Assembly: GCA_030533445.1 (NCBI GenBank)
Contig: JARPUW010000281.1
Span: 124,001-188,000 of the forward strand
DNA length: 64,000 bases
Direction of reading: 5' to 3'
Origin: Cyprinodon diabolis
Lineage: Eukaryota; Chordata; Actinopteri; Cyprinodontiformes; Cyprinodontidae
Each line of letters begins with the position of its first letter. The first letter of the stretch is position 1. The translations under genes and the position numbers were made by a program. Shown piece after piece: positions 22,143 through 35,619 of this stretch. The notes beneath the pieces were generated by a model that ran no database searches, was not told the origin of the DNA, and saw only the letters and a list, made by a program, of their open reading frames with translations.

Positions 22143-22348
22143 GGGGGGCCACATGCCGAAGGCATGGCCCACCTACTACTATTGCACATATTTATTCCGC
22201 GTATTATTGGGGGGCCACATGCCGAAGGCATGGCCCACCTACTACTATTGCACATATTTATTCCGCGTATTATTGGGGGGCCACATGCCGAAGGCATGGC
22301 CCACCTACTACTATTGCACATATTTATTCCGCGTATTATTATTATTAT
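22143..22348. repeat. m2 minisatellite, U6 (3 copies)
   Basis: Copies start at 22143, 22209 and 22275, with a 66-bp period. Confidence 0.95.
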
Positions 22349-25300
22349 AATTCTCCCGTATACCCAAAACTTCGGCGCATAACTAGTCCCGCACGGTTTG
22401 GCGGATCGGGCCCAAAGTTGGCACACGCGTCGGGACCAATGGGGTGATGTGTGCTTGTATAAAACTTTCTCATTAGTCCGAAGGTTTGCGAATTATTAGC
22501 GAAAACGTCGCAAAAAAATCCCATAGGAAATGAATGGGGAGAGGAAAAAAAAAGCATAAAAAACAGCACTTCACTGTGTCGGCATACATTCACCTAGAAA
22601 AACAGTTTGAAGCTCAGTTTGTAGATAAATCCTTCGTCTATTTAAAACTGAAGACGGTATGTTGATAACTGCTACGGTTTTTGTATAATCAGACCTCAAG
22701 CGCCACAAAGTTTTAGCAAAATCCAGCCTGCTAGAGTGGAGCAACTGAAAAGCTAGAGTGTGAGGCAGGCGTTTTTTAAACACAAAAAAACATTTTAAAC
22801 TCGCCCTCACGGCCACATATTTATAGCTAGAGTCACCATTTTTGGTCAGTTTGTAGACTGAAATCTCTGGACCCACACAATATCTTCGGAATTACGGTAG
22901 GATTAATACTTTTCCTTAAAAACCCTCCAGACCGACCTAAAGTCGATGAAAATCAGAGCCGTTTTTCATTGGTTTTGGAGCAGAAGAGGGGAGAAAAACG
23001 AATCAGACTATGTGTTTTAAACTCGTCATAAATATTTTTCTGAATGACACACATACACCAAAGTTGGCATAGTTGGAGTCGAAGCATGACTGACGCTCAC
23101 GGTGAAAAAATTTTTTGAATAACTCATACGGTTTTTGCTCAGCAGTCGTTTGTTCGGAGGACATTTTAAGCACCTGAAAGCTGAGTGACAGTGACCTGCT
23201 GCAGCTAGCTCAATTAGAAGCTTAGGTGTGATGAAACGTTTTTTCTTTTTCTTTCTCTTCCCGTTCAGTTTGTAGATGACCTACAGCCATGAAAGTTACT
23301 CCAATTGAAGACAAGATATAGCTGTCGCTTAGATAAAAAGAATTTTTCAGATACCTTTTACGGTTTTTACTCAGCAGTCGTTTGTTCGGAGGGGTGCTTT
23401 AGCAGCTAAAAGGTGAGTGAGAGTGAGGTCCTGCAGTTCAAACAAAGGGAGGAGCAGGTGGGCCAACCATTTTGTTTGTGCTTCGTTTTGGGTTGTGAAA
23501 GACCTACAGACATGAAGGTTACCCCAGTCTGAGACAAAGGATAGATGTTGCTTTCACTGAAAGAATTTTTCAGATATCTTTTACGGTTTTTGCTCAGCAG
23601 TCGTTTGTTCGGAGGGTAAGCACCTGGAAGCTAGCTGACAGTTAGCTTCTGCAGCAGCCTGCTAGAGTGCAGCTGCTGAAATTTAGTGTGAGGCGGCCAT
23701 TTTTTTAAGATCAAACATCTTATTCTCGCCCTCACGGCCACATATTTGGAGCTACAGTCACCATTTTTGGTCAGTTTGTAGACTGAAACCTCTGGACTCA
23801 CACAATGTCTTCGGAATTACGGTAGGATTAATACTTTTCCTTAAAAACCCTCCAGACCAACCTAAAGTCGATGAGTTTCAGCCTTTCTCCATTCTTTTTG
23901 AGCTGAAGATGGGAGAGAAACGAATCAGACTATGTGTTTTCAAGTCGTCATAAATATTGTTCTGAATGACACACATACACCAAAGTTGGTATAGTTGGAG
24001 TCGAAGGATTGCTGATGCTCATGGTGAAAATGTTTTTTGAATAACTCATACGGTTTTTGATCAGTAGTCGTTTGTTCGGTGCCGTTCTTCCTATACAAAA
24101 AAGCCTGGGAAGAAGAAACGAATAGTGAGTGCAGCTGTTGTCTGTGTCAGTGAGAGGCTCGTTAAGCGTTGTCAAGGTTACCAAGCTTCAAACAGATTTT
24201 ACCTCTGCTGTTTTAAACAGCACATATTAATCTAATGGAGGGTGAAAGGACTGATTTAACATTGGGAAATGGATACTATATGACTGCTGTCCATGACACT
24301 TCCCTTGCCACTCAGCACTGATAGACTTTCAAAATAAGACTCCAGGGACCCTACAAAATAAAAGCCTCTATATTTTTTACATATATTTATTGCCCTATAT
24401 GGCTCAACATTATGACCCAAACTCAACCCCGTTTTAGAGAATAGACTCTAGGAGACTGTTTAAAACACACCCTATAGCAAATTTCAAAATAAAAGCCTCC
24501 CATTTCCGCTTCATCTACTGCCCTAATAACATGGAAAAAGAGTGATTTAACGATTGGAAAGTAATCAACTATCATTGACGGGTCTGAACATTTTCTATAA
24601 ACACAACTCTGTTGGACTTTCAAAATAAGACTCCAGCGACCCTACAAAATAAAAGCCTCTAGATTATACTAATGCATTAATTGATGCAAATGGCTCAACA
24701 TTATGACCCAAACTCTTCCAGGTTGTTTTTATTAGACTCTAGTGACCTTTTCAAAACACACCCAGAGCAAATTTCACAATAAAAGTCTCCCATTTACTCT
24801 GTAATACAGCAACTATTCACCTAATAACATGGAAAACCAGTGATTTAACATTTGGAAATTGATTCTATATAACTGCTGGGCATGACCCATCTTTAGATGC
24901 ACTTCCATGATAGACTTTCAAAATAAGACTCCAGGGACTCTACAGAATAAAAGCCTCTTCCTTATACACACTCATACATTCTGGCATATTGCTCATTGCC
25001 ATTTGTAATTTCATCACTGCAATGGCTCTTAGAAGGCGGGCGGAGCCCGCCATTGGTGATTTCATCACTGCAATGGCTCTTAGAAGGCGGGCGGAGCCCG
25101 CCATTGGTGATTTCATCACTGCAATGGCTCTTAGCAGGCGGGCAGAGCCCGCCATTGGTGATTTTTTTCATCGCTGCAAGGGCTCCTAGCAGGCGGGCGG
25201 AGCCCCCCAACTGAGCTTTACCCACTGCGGTTCAATATGGACAACCCATATTACCCTTTTGCATCATACGCTGTGCACGTCTATTTCCCAGATTTCAGCA

Positions 25301-25489
25301 CAAGTGGCACACAGCTCTCTTTGCCCATGACCTAGCCCTCTTTCCTTCCCTCAGCAGCCCTCAAAGGCGTAAGCAGTTGGTCTGGTGAGCCCCGACATCA
25401 CTTGCCAGGGCCGTATTGGCCCTGTTCCCCAGACGGGCAGTAGGTGGCCCCCCTCAAAATTTCTTTAGAAATTTTCTAGTTATTATTAT
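22349..25489 (+). repeat. Macrosatellite unit U7 (3141 bp)
   Basis: TATAAAA is at 22458 and the CTCF-like motif at 25437-25450. It has four m1 palindromes and no m2 copy. Its length is within 1 bp of U13, which shares most 3'-half variants. Private changes include GGCGCATAAC near 22374, GAAGCATGAC near 23084 and GGTGAGCCCC near 25385. Confidence 0.95.
24998..25208. repeat. m1 minisatellite, U7 (4 palindromes)
   Basis: 211 bp; the last right arm is GCCCCCC. Confidence 0.95.
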
Positions 25490-28400
25490 AATTCTCCCGT
25501 ATACCCAAAACTTCGGCACGTAACTAGTCCCGCACGGTTTGGCGGATCGGGCCCAAAGTTGGCACACGCGTCGGGACCAATGGGGTGATGTGTGCTTGTA
25601 TAAAACTTTCTCATTAGTCCGAAGGTTTGCGAATTATTAGCGAAAACGTCGCAAAAAAATCCCATAGGAAATGAATGGGGAGAGGAAAAAAAAAGCATAA
25701 AAAACAGCACTTCACTGTGTCGCCATACATTCACCTAGAAAAACAGTTTGAAGCTCAGTTTGTAGATAAATCCTTCGTCTATTTAAAACTGAAGACGGTA
25801 TGTTGATAACTGCTACGGTTTTTGTATAATCAGACCTCAAGCGCCACAAAGTTTTAGCAAAATCCAGCCTGCTAGAGTGGAGCAACTGAAAAGCTAGAGT
25901 GTGAGGCAGGCGTTTTTTAAACACAAAAAAACATTTTAAACTCGCCCTCACGGCCACATATTTATAGCTAGAGTCACCATTTTTGGTCAGTTTGTAGACT
26001 GAAATCTCTGGACCCACACAATATCTTCGGAATTACGGTAGGATTAATACTTTTCCTTAAAAACCCTCCAGACCGACCTAAAGTCGATGAAAATCAGAGC
26101 CGTTTTTCATTGGTTTTGGAGCAGAAGAGGGGAGAAAAACGAATCCGACTATGTGTTTTAAACTCGTCATAAATATTTTTCTGAATGACACACATACACC
26201 AAAGTTGGCATAGTTGGAGTCGAAGGATGACTGACGCTCACGGTGAAAAAAATTTTTGAATAACTCATACGGTTTTTGCTCAGCAGTCGTTTGTTCGGAG
26301 GACATTTTAAGCACCTGAAAGCTGAGTGACAGTGACCTGCTGCAGCTAGCTCAATTAGAAGCTTAGGTGTGATGAAACGTTTTTTCTTTTTCTTTCTCTT
26401 CCCATTCAGTTTGTAGATGACCTACAGCCATGAAAGTTACTCCAATTGAAGACAAGATATAGCTGTCGCTTAGATAAAAAGAATTTTTCAGACACCTTTT
26501 ACGGTTTTTACTCAGCAGTCGTTTGTTCGGAGGGGTGCTTTAGCAGCTAAAAGGTGAGTGAGAGTGAGGTCCTGCAGTTCAAACAAAGGGAGGAGCAGGT
26601 GGGCCAACCATTTTGTTTGTGCTTCGTTTTGGGTTGTGAAAGACCTACAGACATGAAGGTTACCCCAGTCTGAGACAAAGGATAGATGTTGCTTTCACTG
26701 AAAGAATTTTTCAGATATCTTTTACGGTTTTTGCTCAGCAGTCGTTTGTTCGGAGGGTAAGCACCTGGAAGCTAGCTGACAGTTAGCTTCTGCAGCAGCC
26801 TGCTAGAGTGCAGCTGCTGAAATCTTAGTGTGAGGCGGCCATTTTTTTAAGATCAAACATCTTATTCTCGCCCTCACGGCCACATATTTGGAGCTACAGT
26901 CACCATTTTTGGTCAGTTTGTAGACTGAAACCTCTGGACTCACACAATGTCTTCGGAATTACGGTAGGATTAATACTTTTCCTTAAAAACCCTCCAGACC
27001 AACCTAAAGTCGATGAGTTTCAGCCTTTCTCCATTCTTTTTGAGCTGAAGATGGAAGAGAAACGAATCAGACTATGTGTTTTCAAGTCGTCATAAATATT
27101 GTTCTGAATGACACACATACACCAAAGTTGGTATACTTGGAGTCGAAGGATTGCTGATGCTCATGGTGAAAATGTTTTTTGAATAACTCATACGGTTTTT
27201 GATCAGTAGTCGTTTGTTTTCGTTGCCGTTCTTCCCATACAAAAAAGCCTGGGAAGAAGAAACCAATAGTGAGTGCAGCTGTTGTCTGTGTCAGTGAGAG
27301 GCTCGTTAAGCGTTGTCAAGGTTACCAAGCTTCAAACAGATTTTACCTCTGCTGTTTTAAACAGCACATATTAATCTAATGGAGGGTGAAAGGACTGATT
27401 TAACATTGGGAAATGGATACTATATGACTGCTGTCCAGGACACTTCCCTTGCCACTCAGCACTGATAGACTTTCAAAATAAGACTCCAGGGACCCTACAA
27501 AATAAAAGCCTCTATATTTTTTACATATATTTATTGCCCTATATGGCTCAATATTATGACCCAAACTCAACCCCGTTTTAGAGAATAGACTCTAGGAGAC
27601 TGTTTAAAACACACCCTATAGCAAATTTCAAAATAAAAGCCTCCCATTTCCGCTTCATCTACTGCCCTAATAACATGGAAAAACAGTGATTTAACGATTG
27701 GAAAGTAATCAACTATCATTGACGGGTCTGAACATTTTCTATAAACACAACTCTGTTGGACTTTCAAAATAAGACTCCAGCGACCCTACAAAATAAAAGC
27801 CTCTAGATTATACTAATGCATTAATTGATGCAAATGGCTCAACATTATGACCCAAACTCTTCCAGGTTGTTTTTATTAGACTCTAGTGACCTTTTCAAAA
27901 CACACCCAGAGCAAATTTCACAATAAAAGTCTCCCATTTACTCTGTAATACAGCAACTATTCACCTAATAACATGGAAAACCAGTGATTTAACATTTGGA
28001 AATTGATTCTATATAACTGCTGGGCATGACCCATCTTTAGATGCACTTCCATGATAGACTTTCAAAATAAGACTCCAGGGACTCTACAGAATAAAAGCCT
28101 CTTCCTTATACACACTCATACATTCTGGCATATTGCTCATTGCCATTGGTGATTTCATCACTGCAATGGCTCTTAGCAGGCGGGCAGAGCCCGCCATTGG
28201 TGATTTTTTTCATCGCTGCAAGGGCTCCTAGCAGGCGGGCGGAGCCCACCAACTGAGCTTTACCCACTGCGGTTCAATATGGACAACCCATATTACCCTT
28301 TTGCATCATACGCTGTGCACGTCTATTTCCCAGATTTCAGCACAAGTGGCACACAGCTCTCTTTGCCCATGACCTAGCCCTCTTTCCTTCCCTCAGCAGC

Positions 28401-28531
28401 CCTCAAAGGCGTAAGCAGTTGGTCTGGGGAGCCCCGACATCACTTGCCAGGGCCGTATTGGCCCTGTTCCCCAGACGGGCAGTAGGTGGCCCCCCTCAAA
28501 ATTTCTTTAGAAATTTTCTAGTTATTATTAT
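25490..28531 (+). repeat. Macrosatellite unit U8 (3042 bp), short form
   Basis: TATAAAA is at 25599 and the CTCF-like motif at 28479-28492. It has only two m1 palindromes and no m2 copy. It appears identical to U11 except for one ATT in the terminal tract, sharing GTCGCCATAC, GAAAAAAATTTTTG, GTTTGTTTTCGTTGCC and TGTCCAGGAC. The flanking units of the two copies differ from each other. Confidence 0.96.
28142..28250. repeat. m1 minisatellite, U8 (2 palindromes, minimal)
   Basis: 109 bp, the shortest form seen, shared only with U11. Confidence 0.95.
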
Positions 28532-31500
28532 AATTCTCCCGTATACCCAAAACTTCGGCGCGTAACTAGTCCCGCATGGTTTGGCGGATCGGGCCCAAAG
28601 TTGGCACACGCGTCGGGACCAATGGGGTGATGTGTGCTTGTATAAAACTTTCTCATTAGTCCGAAGGTTTGCGAATTATTAGCGAAAACGTCGCAAAAAA
28701 ATCCCATAGGAAATGAATGGGGAGAGGAAAAAAAAAGCATAAAAAACAGCACTTCACTGTGTCGCCATACATTCACCTAGAAAAACAGTTTGAAGCTCAG
28801 TTTGTAGATAAATCCTTCGTCTATTTAAAACTGAAGACGGTATGTTGATAACTGCTACGGTTTTTGTATAATCAGACCTCAAGCGCCACAAAGTTTTAGC
28901 AAAATCCAGCCTGCTAGAGTGGAGCAACTGAAAAGCTAGAGTGTGAGGCAGGCGTTTTTTAAACACAAAAAAACATTTTAAACTCGCCCTCACGGCCACA
29001 TATTTATAGCTAGAGTCACCATTTTTGGTCAGTTTGTAGACTGAAATCTCTGGACCCACACAATATCTTCGGAATTACGGTAGGATTAATACTTTTCCTT
29101 AAAAACCCTCCAGACCGACCTAAAGTCGATGAAAATCAGAGCCGTTTTTCATTGGTTTTGGAGCAGAAGAGGGGAGAAAAACGAATCCGACTATGTGTTT
29201 TAAACTCGTCATAAATATTTTTCTGAATGACACACATACACCAAAGTTGGCATAGTTGGAGTCGAAGGATGACTGACGCTCACGGTGAAAAAATTTTTTG
29301 AATAACTCATACGGTTTTTGCTCAGCAGTCGTTTGTTCGGAGGACATTTTAAGCACCTGAAAGCTGAGTGACAGTGACCTGCTGCAGCTAGCTCAATTAG
29401 AAGCTTAGGTGTGATGAAACGTTTTTTCTTTTTCTTTCTCTTCCCATTCAGTTTGTAGATGACCTACAGCCATGAAAGTTACTCCAATTGAAGACAAGAT
29501 ATAGCTGTCGCTTAGATAAAAAGAATTTTTCAGATACCTTTTACGGTTTTTACTCAGCAGTCGTTTGTTCGGAGGGGTGCTTTAGCAGCTAAAAGGTGAG
29601 TGAGAGTGAGGTCCTGCAGTTCAAACAAAGGGAGGAGCAGGTGGGCCAACCATTTTGTTTGTGCTTCGTTTTGGGTTGTGAAAGACCTACAGACATGAAG
29701 GTTACCCCAGTCTGAGACAAAGGATAGATGTTGCTTTCACTGAAAGAATTTTTCAGATATCTTTTACGGTTTTTGCTCAGCAGTCGTTTGTTCGGAGGGT
29801 AAGCACCTGGAAGCTAGCTGACAGTTAGCTTCTGCAGCAGCCTGCTAGAGTGCAGCTGCTGAAATCTTAGTGTGAGGCGGCCATTTTTTTAAGATCAAAC
29901 ATCTTATTCTCGCCCTCACGGCCACATATTTGGAGCTACAGTCACCATTTTTGGTCAGTTTGTAGACTGAAACCTCTGGACTCACACAATGTCTTCGGAA
30001 TTACGGTAGGATTAATACTTTTCCTTAAAAACCCTCCAGACCAACCTAAAGTCGATGAGAGTTTCAGCCTTTCTCTATTCTTTTTGAGCTGAAGATGGGA
30101 GAGAAACGAATCAGACTATGTGTTTTCAACTCGTCATAAATATTTTTCTGAATGACACACATACACCAAAGTTGGTATAGTTGGAGTCGAAGGATTGCTG
30201 ATGCTCATGGTGAAAATGTTTTTTGAATAACTCATACGGTTTTTGATCAGTAGTCGTTTGTTCGGTGCCGTTCTTCCCATACAAAAAAGCCTGGGAAGAA
30301 GAAACCAATAGTGAGTGCAGCTGTTGTCTGTGTCAGTGAGAGGCTCGTTAAGCGTTGTCAAGGTTACCAAGCTTCAAACAGATTTTACCTCTGCTGTTTT
30401 AAACAGCACATATTAATCTAATGGAGGGTGAAAGGACTGATTTAACATTGGGAAATGGATACTATATGACTGCTGTACATGACACTTCCCTTGCCACTCA
30501 GCACTGATAGACTTTCAAAATAAGACTCCAGGGACCCTACAAAATAAAAGCCTCCATATTTTTTACATATATTTATTGCTCTATATGGCTCAACATTATG
30601 ACCCAAACTCAACCCCGTTTTAGAGAATAGACTCTAGGAGACTGTTTAAAACACACCCTATAGCAAATTTCAAAATAAAAGCCTCCCATTTCCGCTTCAT
30701 CTACTGCCCTAATAACATGGAAAAAGAGTGATTTAACGATTGGAAAGTAATCAACTATCATTGACGGGTCTGAACATTTTCTATAAACACAACTCTGTTG
30801 GACTTTCAAAATAAGACTCCAGGGACCCTACAAAATAAAAGCCTCTAGATTATAGTAATGCATTAATTGATGCAAATGGCTCAACATTATGACCCAAACT
30901 CTTCCAGGTTGTTTTTATTAGACTCTAGTGACCTTTTCAAAACACACCCCAGAGCAAATTTCACAATAAAAGTCTCCCATTTACTCTGTAATACAGCAAC
31001 TATTCACCTAATAACATGGAAAACCAGTGATTTAACATTTGGAAATGGATTCTATATCACTGCTGGGCGTGACCCATCTTTTGATGCACATTCATGATAG
31101 ACTTTCAAAATAAGACTACAAGGACTCTACAGAATAAAAGCCTCTTCCTTATACACACTCATACATTCTGGCATATTGCTCATTGCCATTGGTGATTTCA
31201 TCACTGCAATGGCTCTTAGAAGGCGGGCGGAGACCGCCAATGCTAACAGGCGGGCGGAGCCCGCCAAAGGTGATTACATCACTGCAATGGCTCTTAGCAG
31301 GCGGGCGCAGCCCGCCATTGGTGATTTCATCACTGCAATGGCTCTTAGAAGGCGGGCAGAGCCCGCCATTGGTGATTTTTTTCTTCACTGAGATGGCTCC
31401 TAGCAGGCGGGCGAAGCCCGCCAACTGGGCTTTACCCACTGTGTTTCAATATGGACAACCCATATTACCCTTGTGCATCATACTCTGTGCACGTCTATTT

Positions 31501-31700
31501 CCCAGATTTCAGCACAAGTGGCACACAGCTCTCTTTGCCCATGAACTTGCCCTCTTTCCTTCCCTCAGCAGCCCTCAAAGGCGTAAGCAGTTGGTCTGGG
31601 GAGCCCCGACGTCACTTGCCAGGGCCGTATTGGCCCGGTTCCCCAGACGGGCAGTAGGTGGCCCCCCTCAAAATTTCTTTAGAAATTTTCTAGTTATTAT
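28532..31700 (+). repeat. Macrosatellite unit U9 (3169 bp)
   Basis: TATAAAA is at 28641 and the CTCF-like motif at 31651-31664. It has five m1 palindromes and no m2 copy. Two m1 palindromes are altered: the first right arm reads GACCGCC, and a third-copy loop reads GCA. CCCGCATGG near 28573 is private. TATAGTAATGC and CATACTCTG place its 3' half with U2, U4 and U15. Confidence 0.95.
31185..31422. repeat. m1 minisatellite, U9 (5 palindromes)
   Basis: 238 bp. The first right arm is broken (GACCGCC) and a later loop reads GCA. Confidence 0.95.
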
Positions 31701-33437
31701 AATTCTCCCGTATACCCAAAACTTCGGCGCGTAACTAGTCCCGCACGGTTTGGCGGATCGGGCCCAAAGTTGGCACACGCGTCGGGACCAATGGGGTGAT
31801 GTGTGCTTGTATAAAACTTTCTCATTAGTCCGAAGGTTTGCGAATTATTAGCGAAAACGTCGCAAAAAAATCCCATAGGAAATGAATGGGGAGAGGAAAA
31901 AAAAAGCAGAAAAAAACAGCACTTCACTGTGTTGCCATACATTCACCTAGAAAAACAGTTTGAAGCTCAGTTTGTAGATAAATCCTTCGTCTATTTAAAA
32001 CTGAAGACGGTATGTTGATAACTGCTACGGTTTTTGTATAATCAGACCTCAAGCGCCACAAAGTTTTAGCAAAATCCAGCCTGCTAGAGTGGAGCAACTG
32101 AAAAGCTAGAGTGTGAGGCAGGCGTTTTTTAAACACAAAAAAACATTTTAAACTCGCCCTCACGGCCACATATTTATAGCTAGAGTCACCATTTTTGGTC
32201 AGTTTGTAGACTGAAATCTCTGGACCCACACAATATCTTCGGAATTACGGTAGGATTAATACTTTTCCTTAAAAACCCTCCAGACCGACCTAAAGTCGAT
32301 GAAAATCAGAGCCGTTTTTCATTGGTTTTGGAGCAGAGGAGGGGAGAAAAACGAATCCGACTATGTGTTTTAAACTCGTCATAAATATTTTTCTGAATGA
32401 CACACATACACCAAAGTTGGCATAGTTGGAGTCGAAGGATGACTGACGCTCACGGTGAAAAAATTTTTTGAATAACTCATACGGTTTTTGCTCAGCAGTC
32501 GTTTGTTCGGAGGACATTTTAAGCACCTGAAAGCTGAGTGACAGTGACCTGCTGCAGCTAGCTCAATTAGAAGCTTAGGTGTGATGAAACGTTTTTTCTT
32601 TTTCTTTCTCTTCCCATTCAGTTTGTAGATGACCTACAGCCATGAAAGTTACTCCAATTGAAGACAAGATATAGCTGTCGCTTAGATAAAAAGAATTTTT
32701 CAGATACCTTTTACGGTTTTTACTCAGCAGTCGTTTGTTCGGAGGGGTGCTTTAGCAGCTAAAAGGTGAGTGAGAGTGAGGTCCTGCAGTTCAAACAAAG
32801 GGAGGAGCAGGTGGGCCAACCATTTTGTTTGTGCTTCGTTTTGGGTTGTGAAAGACCTACAGACATGAAGGTTACCCCAGTCTGAGACAAAGGATAGATG
32901 TTGCTTTCACTGAAAGAATTTTTCAGATATCTTTTACGGTTTTTGCTCAGCAGTCGTTTGTTCGGAGGGTAAGCACCTGGAAGCTAGCTGACAGTTAGCT
33001 TCTGCAGCAGCCTGCTAGAGTGCAGCTGCTGAAATCTTAGTGTGAGGCGGCCATTTTTTAAGATCAAACATCTTATTCTCGCCCTCACGGCCACATATTT
33101 GGAGCTACAGTCACCATTTTTGGTCAGTTTGTAGACTGAAACCTCTGGACTCACACAATGTCTTCGGAATTACGGTAGGATTAATACTTTGCCTTAAAAA
33201 CCCTCCAGACCAACCTAAAGTGGATGAGAGTTTCAGCCTTTCTCCATTCTTTTTGAGCTGAAGATGGGAGAAAAACGAATCAGACTATGTGTTTTCAACT
33301 CGTCATAAATATTGTTCTGAATGACACACATACACCAAAGTTGGTATAGTTGGAGTCGAAGGATTGCTGATGCTCATGGTGAAAACGTTTTTTAAATAAC
33401 TCCTACGGTTTTTGCTCAGCAGTCGTTTGTTCGGAGG

Positions 33438-33665
33438 GGTGCTTTAGCAGCTACAGTAAAATGTGAGTGAGAGTGAAGTGCTGCAGTTAAAACAAAGGGA
33501 GGAGCAGGTGGGACCAACCATGTTGTTTGTGCTTCGTTTTGGGTTGTGAAAGACCTACAGACATGAAGGTTCCCCCAGTCTGAGAAAAAGGATTGCTGTT
33601 GCTTAGACTGAAATAATTTTTTAGATTCCATTTACGGTTTTCCTTCAGCGCTCCTTTGTTCGGAG
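33438..33665 (+). repeat. Extra 228-bp subrepeat module in U10
   Basis: Same module at the same place as in U3 and, by eye, identical to it. Confidence 0.9.
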
Positions 33666-34581
33666 CAGACTTCCCATAAAAAAAGCCTGAGAAGAAGAAA
33701 CCAATAGTGAGTGCAGCTGTGGTCTGTGTCAGTGAGAGGCTCGTTAAGCGTTGTCAAGGTAACGAAGCTTCAAACAGATTTTACCTCTGCTGTTTTAAAC
33801 AGCACATATTAATCTAATGGAGGGTGAAAGCACTGATTTAACATTGGGAAATGGATACTATATGACTGCTGTCCATGACACTTCCCTTGCCACTCAACAC
33901 TGATAGACTTTCAAAATAAGACTCCAGGGACCCTACAAAATAAAAGCCTCTATATTTTTTTACATATATTTATTGCCCTATATGGCTCAACATTATGATC
34001 CAAACTCAACCCCATTTTAGAGAATAGACTCAAGGAGACTGTTTAAAACACACCCTATGGCAAATTTCAAAATAAAAGCCTCCAATTTCCGCTTCATCTA
34101 CTGCCCTAATAACATGGAAAAAGAGTGATTTAACGATTGGAAAGTCATCAACTATCATTGATGGGTCTGAACATTTTCTATAAACACAACTCTGTTGGAC
34201 TTTCAAAATAAGACTCCAGGGACCCTACAAAATAAAAGCCTCTAGATTATACTAATGCATTAATTGATGCAAATGGCTCAACATTATGACCCAAACTCTT
34301 CCAGGTTGTTTTTATTAGACTCTAGTGACCTTTTCAAAACACACCCCAGAGCATTTTTCACAATAAAAGTCTCCCATTTACTCTGTAATACAGCAACTAT
34401 TCAACTAATAACATGGAAAACCAGTGATTTAACATTTGGAAATGGATTCTACATCACTGCTGGGCATGACCCATCTTTTGATGCACATCCATAATAGACT
34501 TTCAAAATAAGACTACAGGGACTCTACAGAATAAAAACCTCTTCCTTATACACACTTATACATTCTGGCATATTGTTCATT

Positions 34582-34999
34582 GCCATTTGTAATTTAATCA
34601 CTGCAATGGCTCTTAGAAGGCGGGCGGAGCCCGCCAACGGTGATTTCATCACTGCAATGGATTTTACAAGGCGGGCGGAGCCCGCCAATGGTAGCAGGCG
34701 GGCGGAGCCCGCCAATGGTGATTACATCACTGCAATGGCTCTTAGCAGGCGGGCGGAGCCCGCCATTGGTGATTTCATCACTGCAATGGCTCTTAGAAGG
34801 CGGGCGGAGCCCGCCAATGGTAACAGGCGGGCGGAGCCCGCCAAAGGTGATTACATCACTGCAATGGCTCTTAGCAGGCGGGCGGAGCCCGCCATTGGTG
34901 ATTTCATCACTGCAATGGCTCTTAGAAGGCGGGCAGAGCCCGCCATTGGTGATTTTTTTCTTCACTGAGATGGCTCCTAGCAGGCGGGCGAAGCCCGCC
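34582..34999. repeat. m1 minisatellite, U10 (9 palindromes, expanded)
   Basis: 418 bp; same architecture as U3 and U14 but without the AACCCGCC arm change. Confidence 0.95.
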
Positions 35000-35272
35000 A
35001 ACTGGGCTTTACCCACTGTGTTTCAATATGGACAACCCATATTACCCTTGTGCATCATACGCTGTGCACGTCTATTTCCCAGATTTCAGCACAAGTGGCA
35101 CACAGCTCTCTTTGCCCATGAACTTGCCCTCTTTCCTTCCCTCAGCAGCCCTCAAAGTCGTAAGCAGTTGGTCTGGGGAGCCCCGACGTCACTTGCCAGG
35201 GCCGTATTGGCCCGGTTCCCCAGACGGGCAGTAGGTGGCCCCCCTCAAAATTTCTTTAGAAATTTTCTAGTT

Positions 35273-35619
35273 GGGGGGCCACATGCCGAAGGCATGGCCC
35301 ACCTACTACTATTGCACATATTTATTCCGCGTATTATTGGGGGGCCACATGCCGAAGGCATGGCCCACCTACTACTATTGCACATATTTATTCCGCGTAT
35401 TATTGGGGGGCCACATGCCGAAGGCATGGCCCACCTACTACTATTGCACATATTTATTCCGCGTATTATTATTGGGGGGCCACATGCCGAAGGCATGGCC
35501 CACCTACTACTATTGCACATATTTATTCCGCGTATTATTATTATTGGGGGGCCACATGCCGAAGGCATGGCCCACCTACTACTATTGCACATATTTATTC
35601 CGCGTATTATTATTATTAT
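35273..35619. repeat. m2 minisatellite, U10 (5 copies)
   Basis: Copies start at 35273, 35339, 35405, 35474 and 35546. Periods are 66, 66, 69 and 72 bp, growing by one ATT. Confidence 0.95.

Larger units (their letters stand above)
19007..22348 (+). repeat. Macrosatellite unit U6 (3342 bp)
   Basis: TATAAAA is at 19116 and the CTCF-like motif at 22098-22111. It has four m1 palindromes and three m2 copies. It belongs to a family with U7 and U13, marked by CATCGCTGCAAGG, GACATCAC and GGCCCTGTTCC. The changes ATTATTAGTGAA near 19154 and TTTGTGCGGAGG near 20039 look private. Confidence 0.95.
31701..35619 (+). repeat. Macrosatellite unit U10 (3919 bp), longest unit
   Basis: TATAAAA is at 31810 and the CTCF-like motif at 35228-35241. 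It carries the 228-bp module, nine m1 palindromes and five m2 copies. The 3' half matches U3 and U14, while the 5' part has private changes (AAGCAGAAAAAAAC with a 1-bp insertion, GTGTTGCCATAC, GCAGAGGAGG). Confidence 0.95.
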
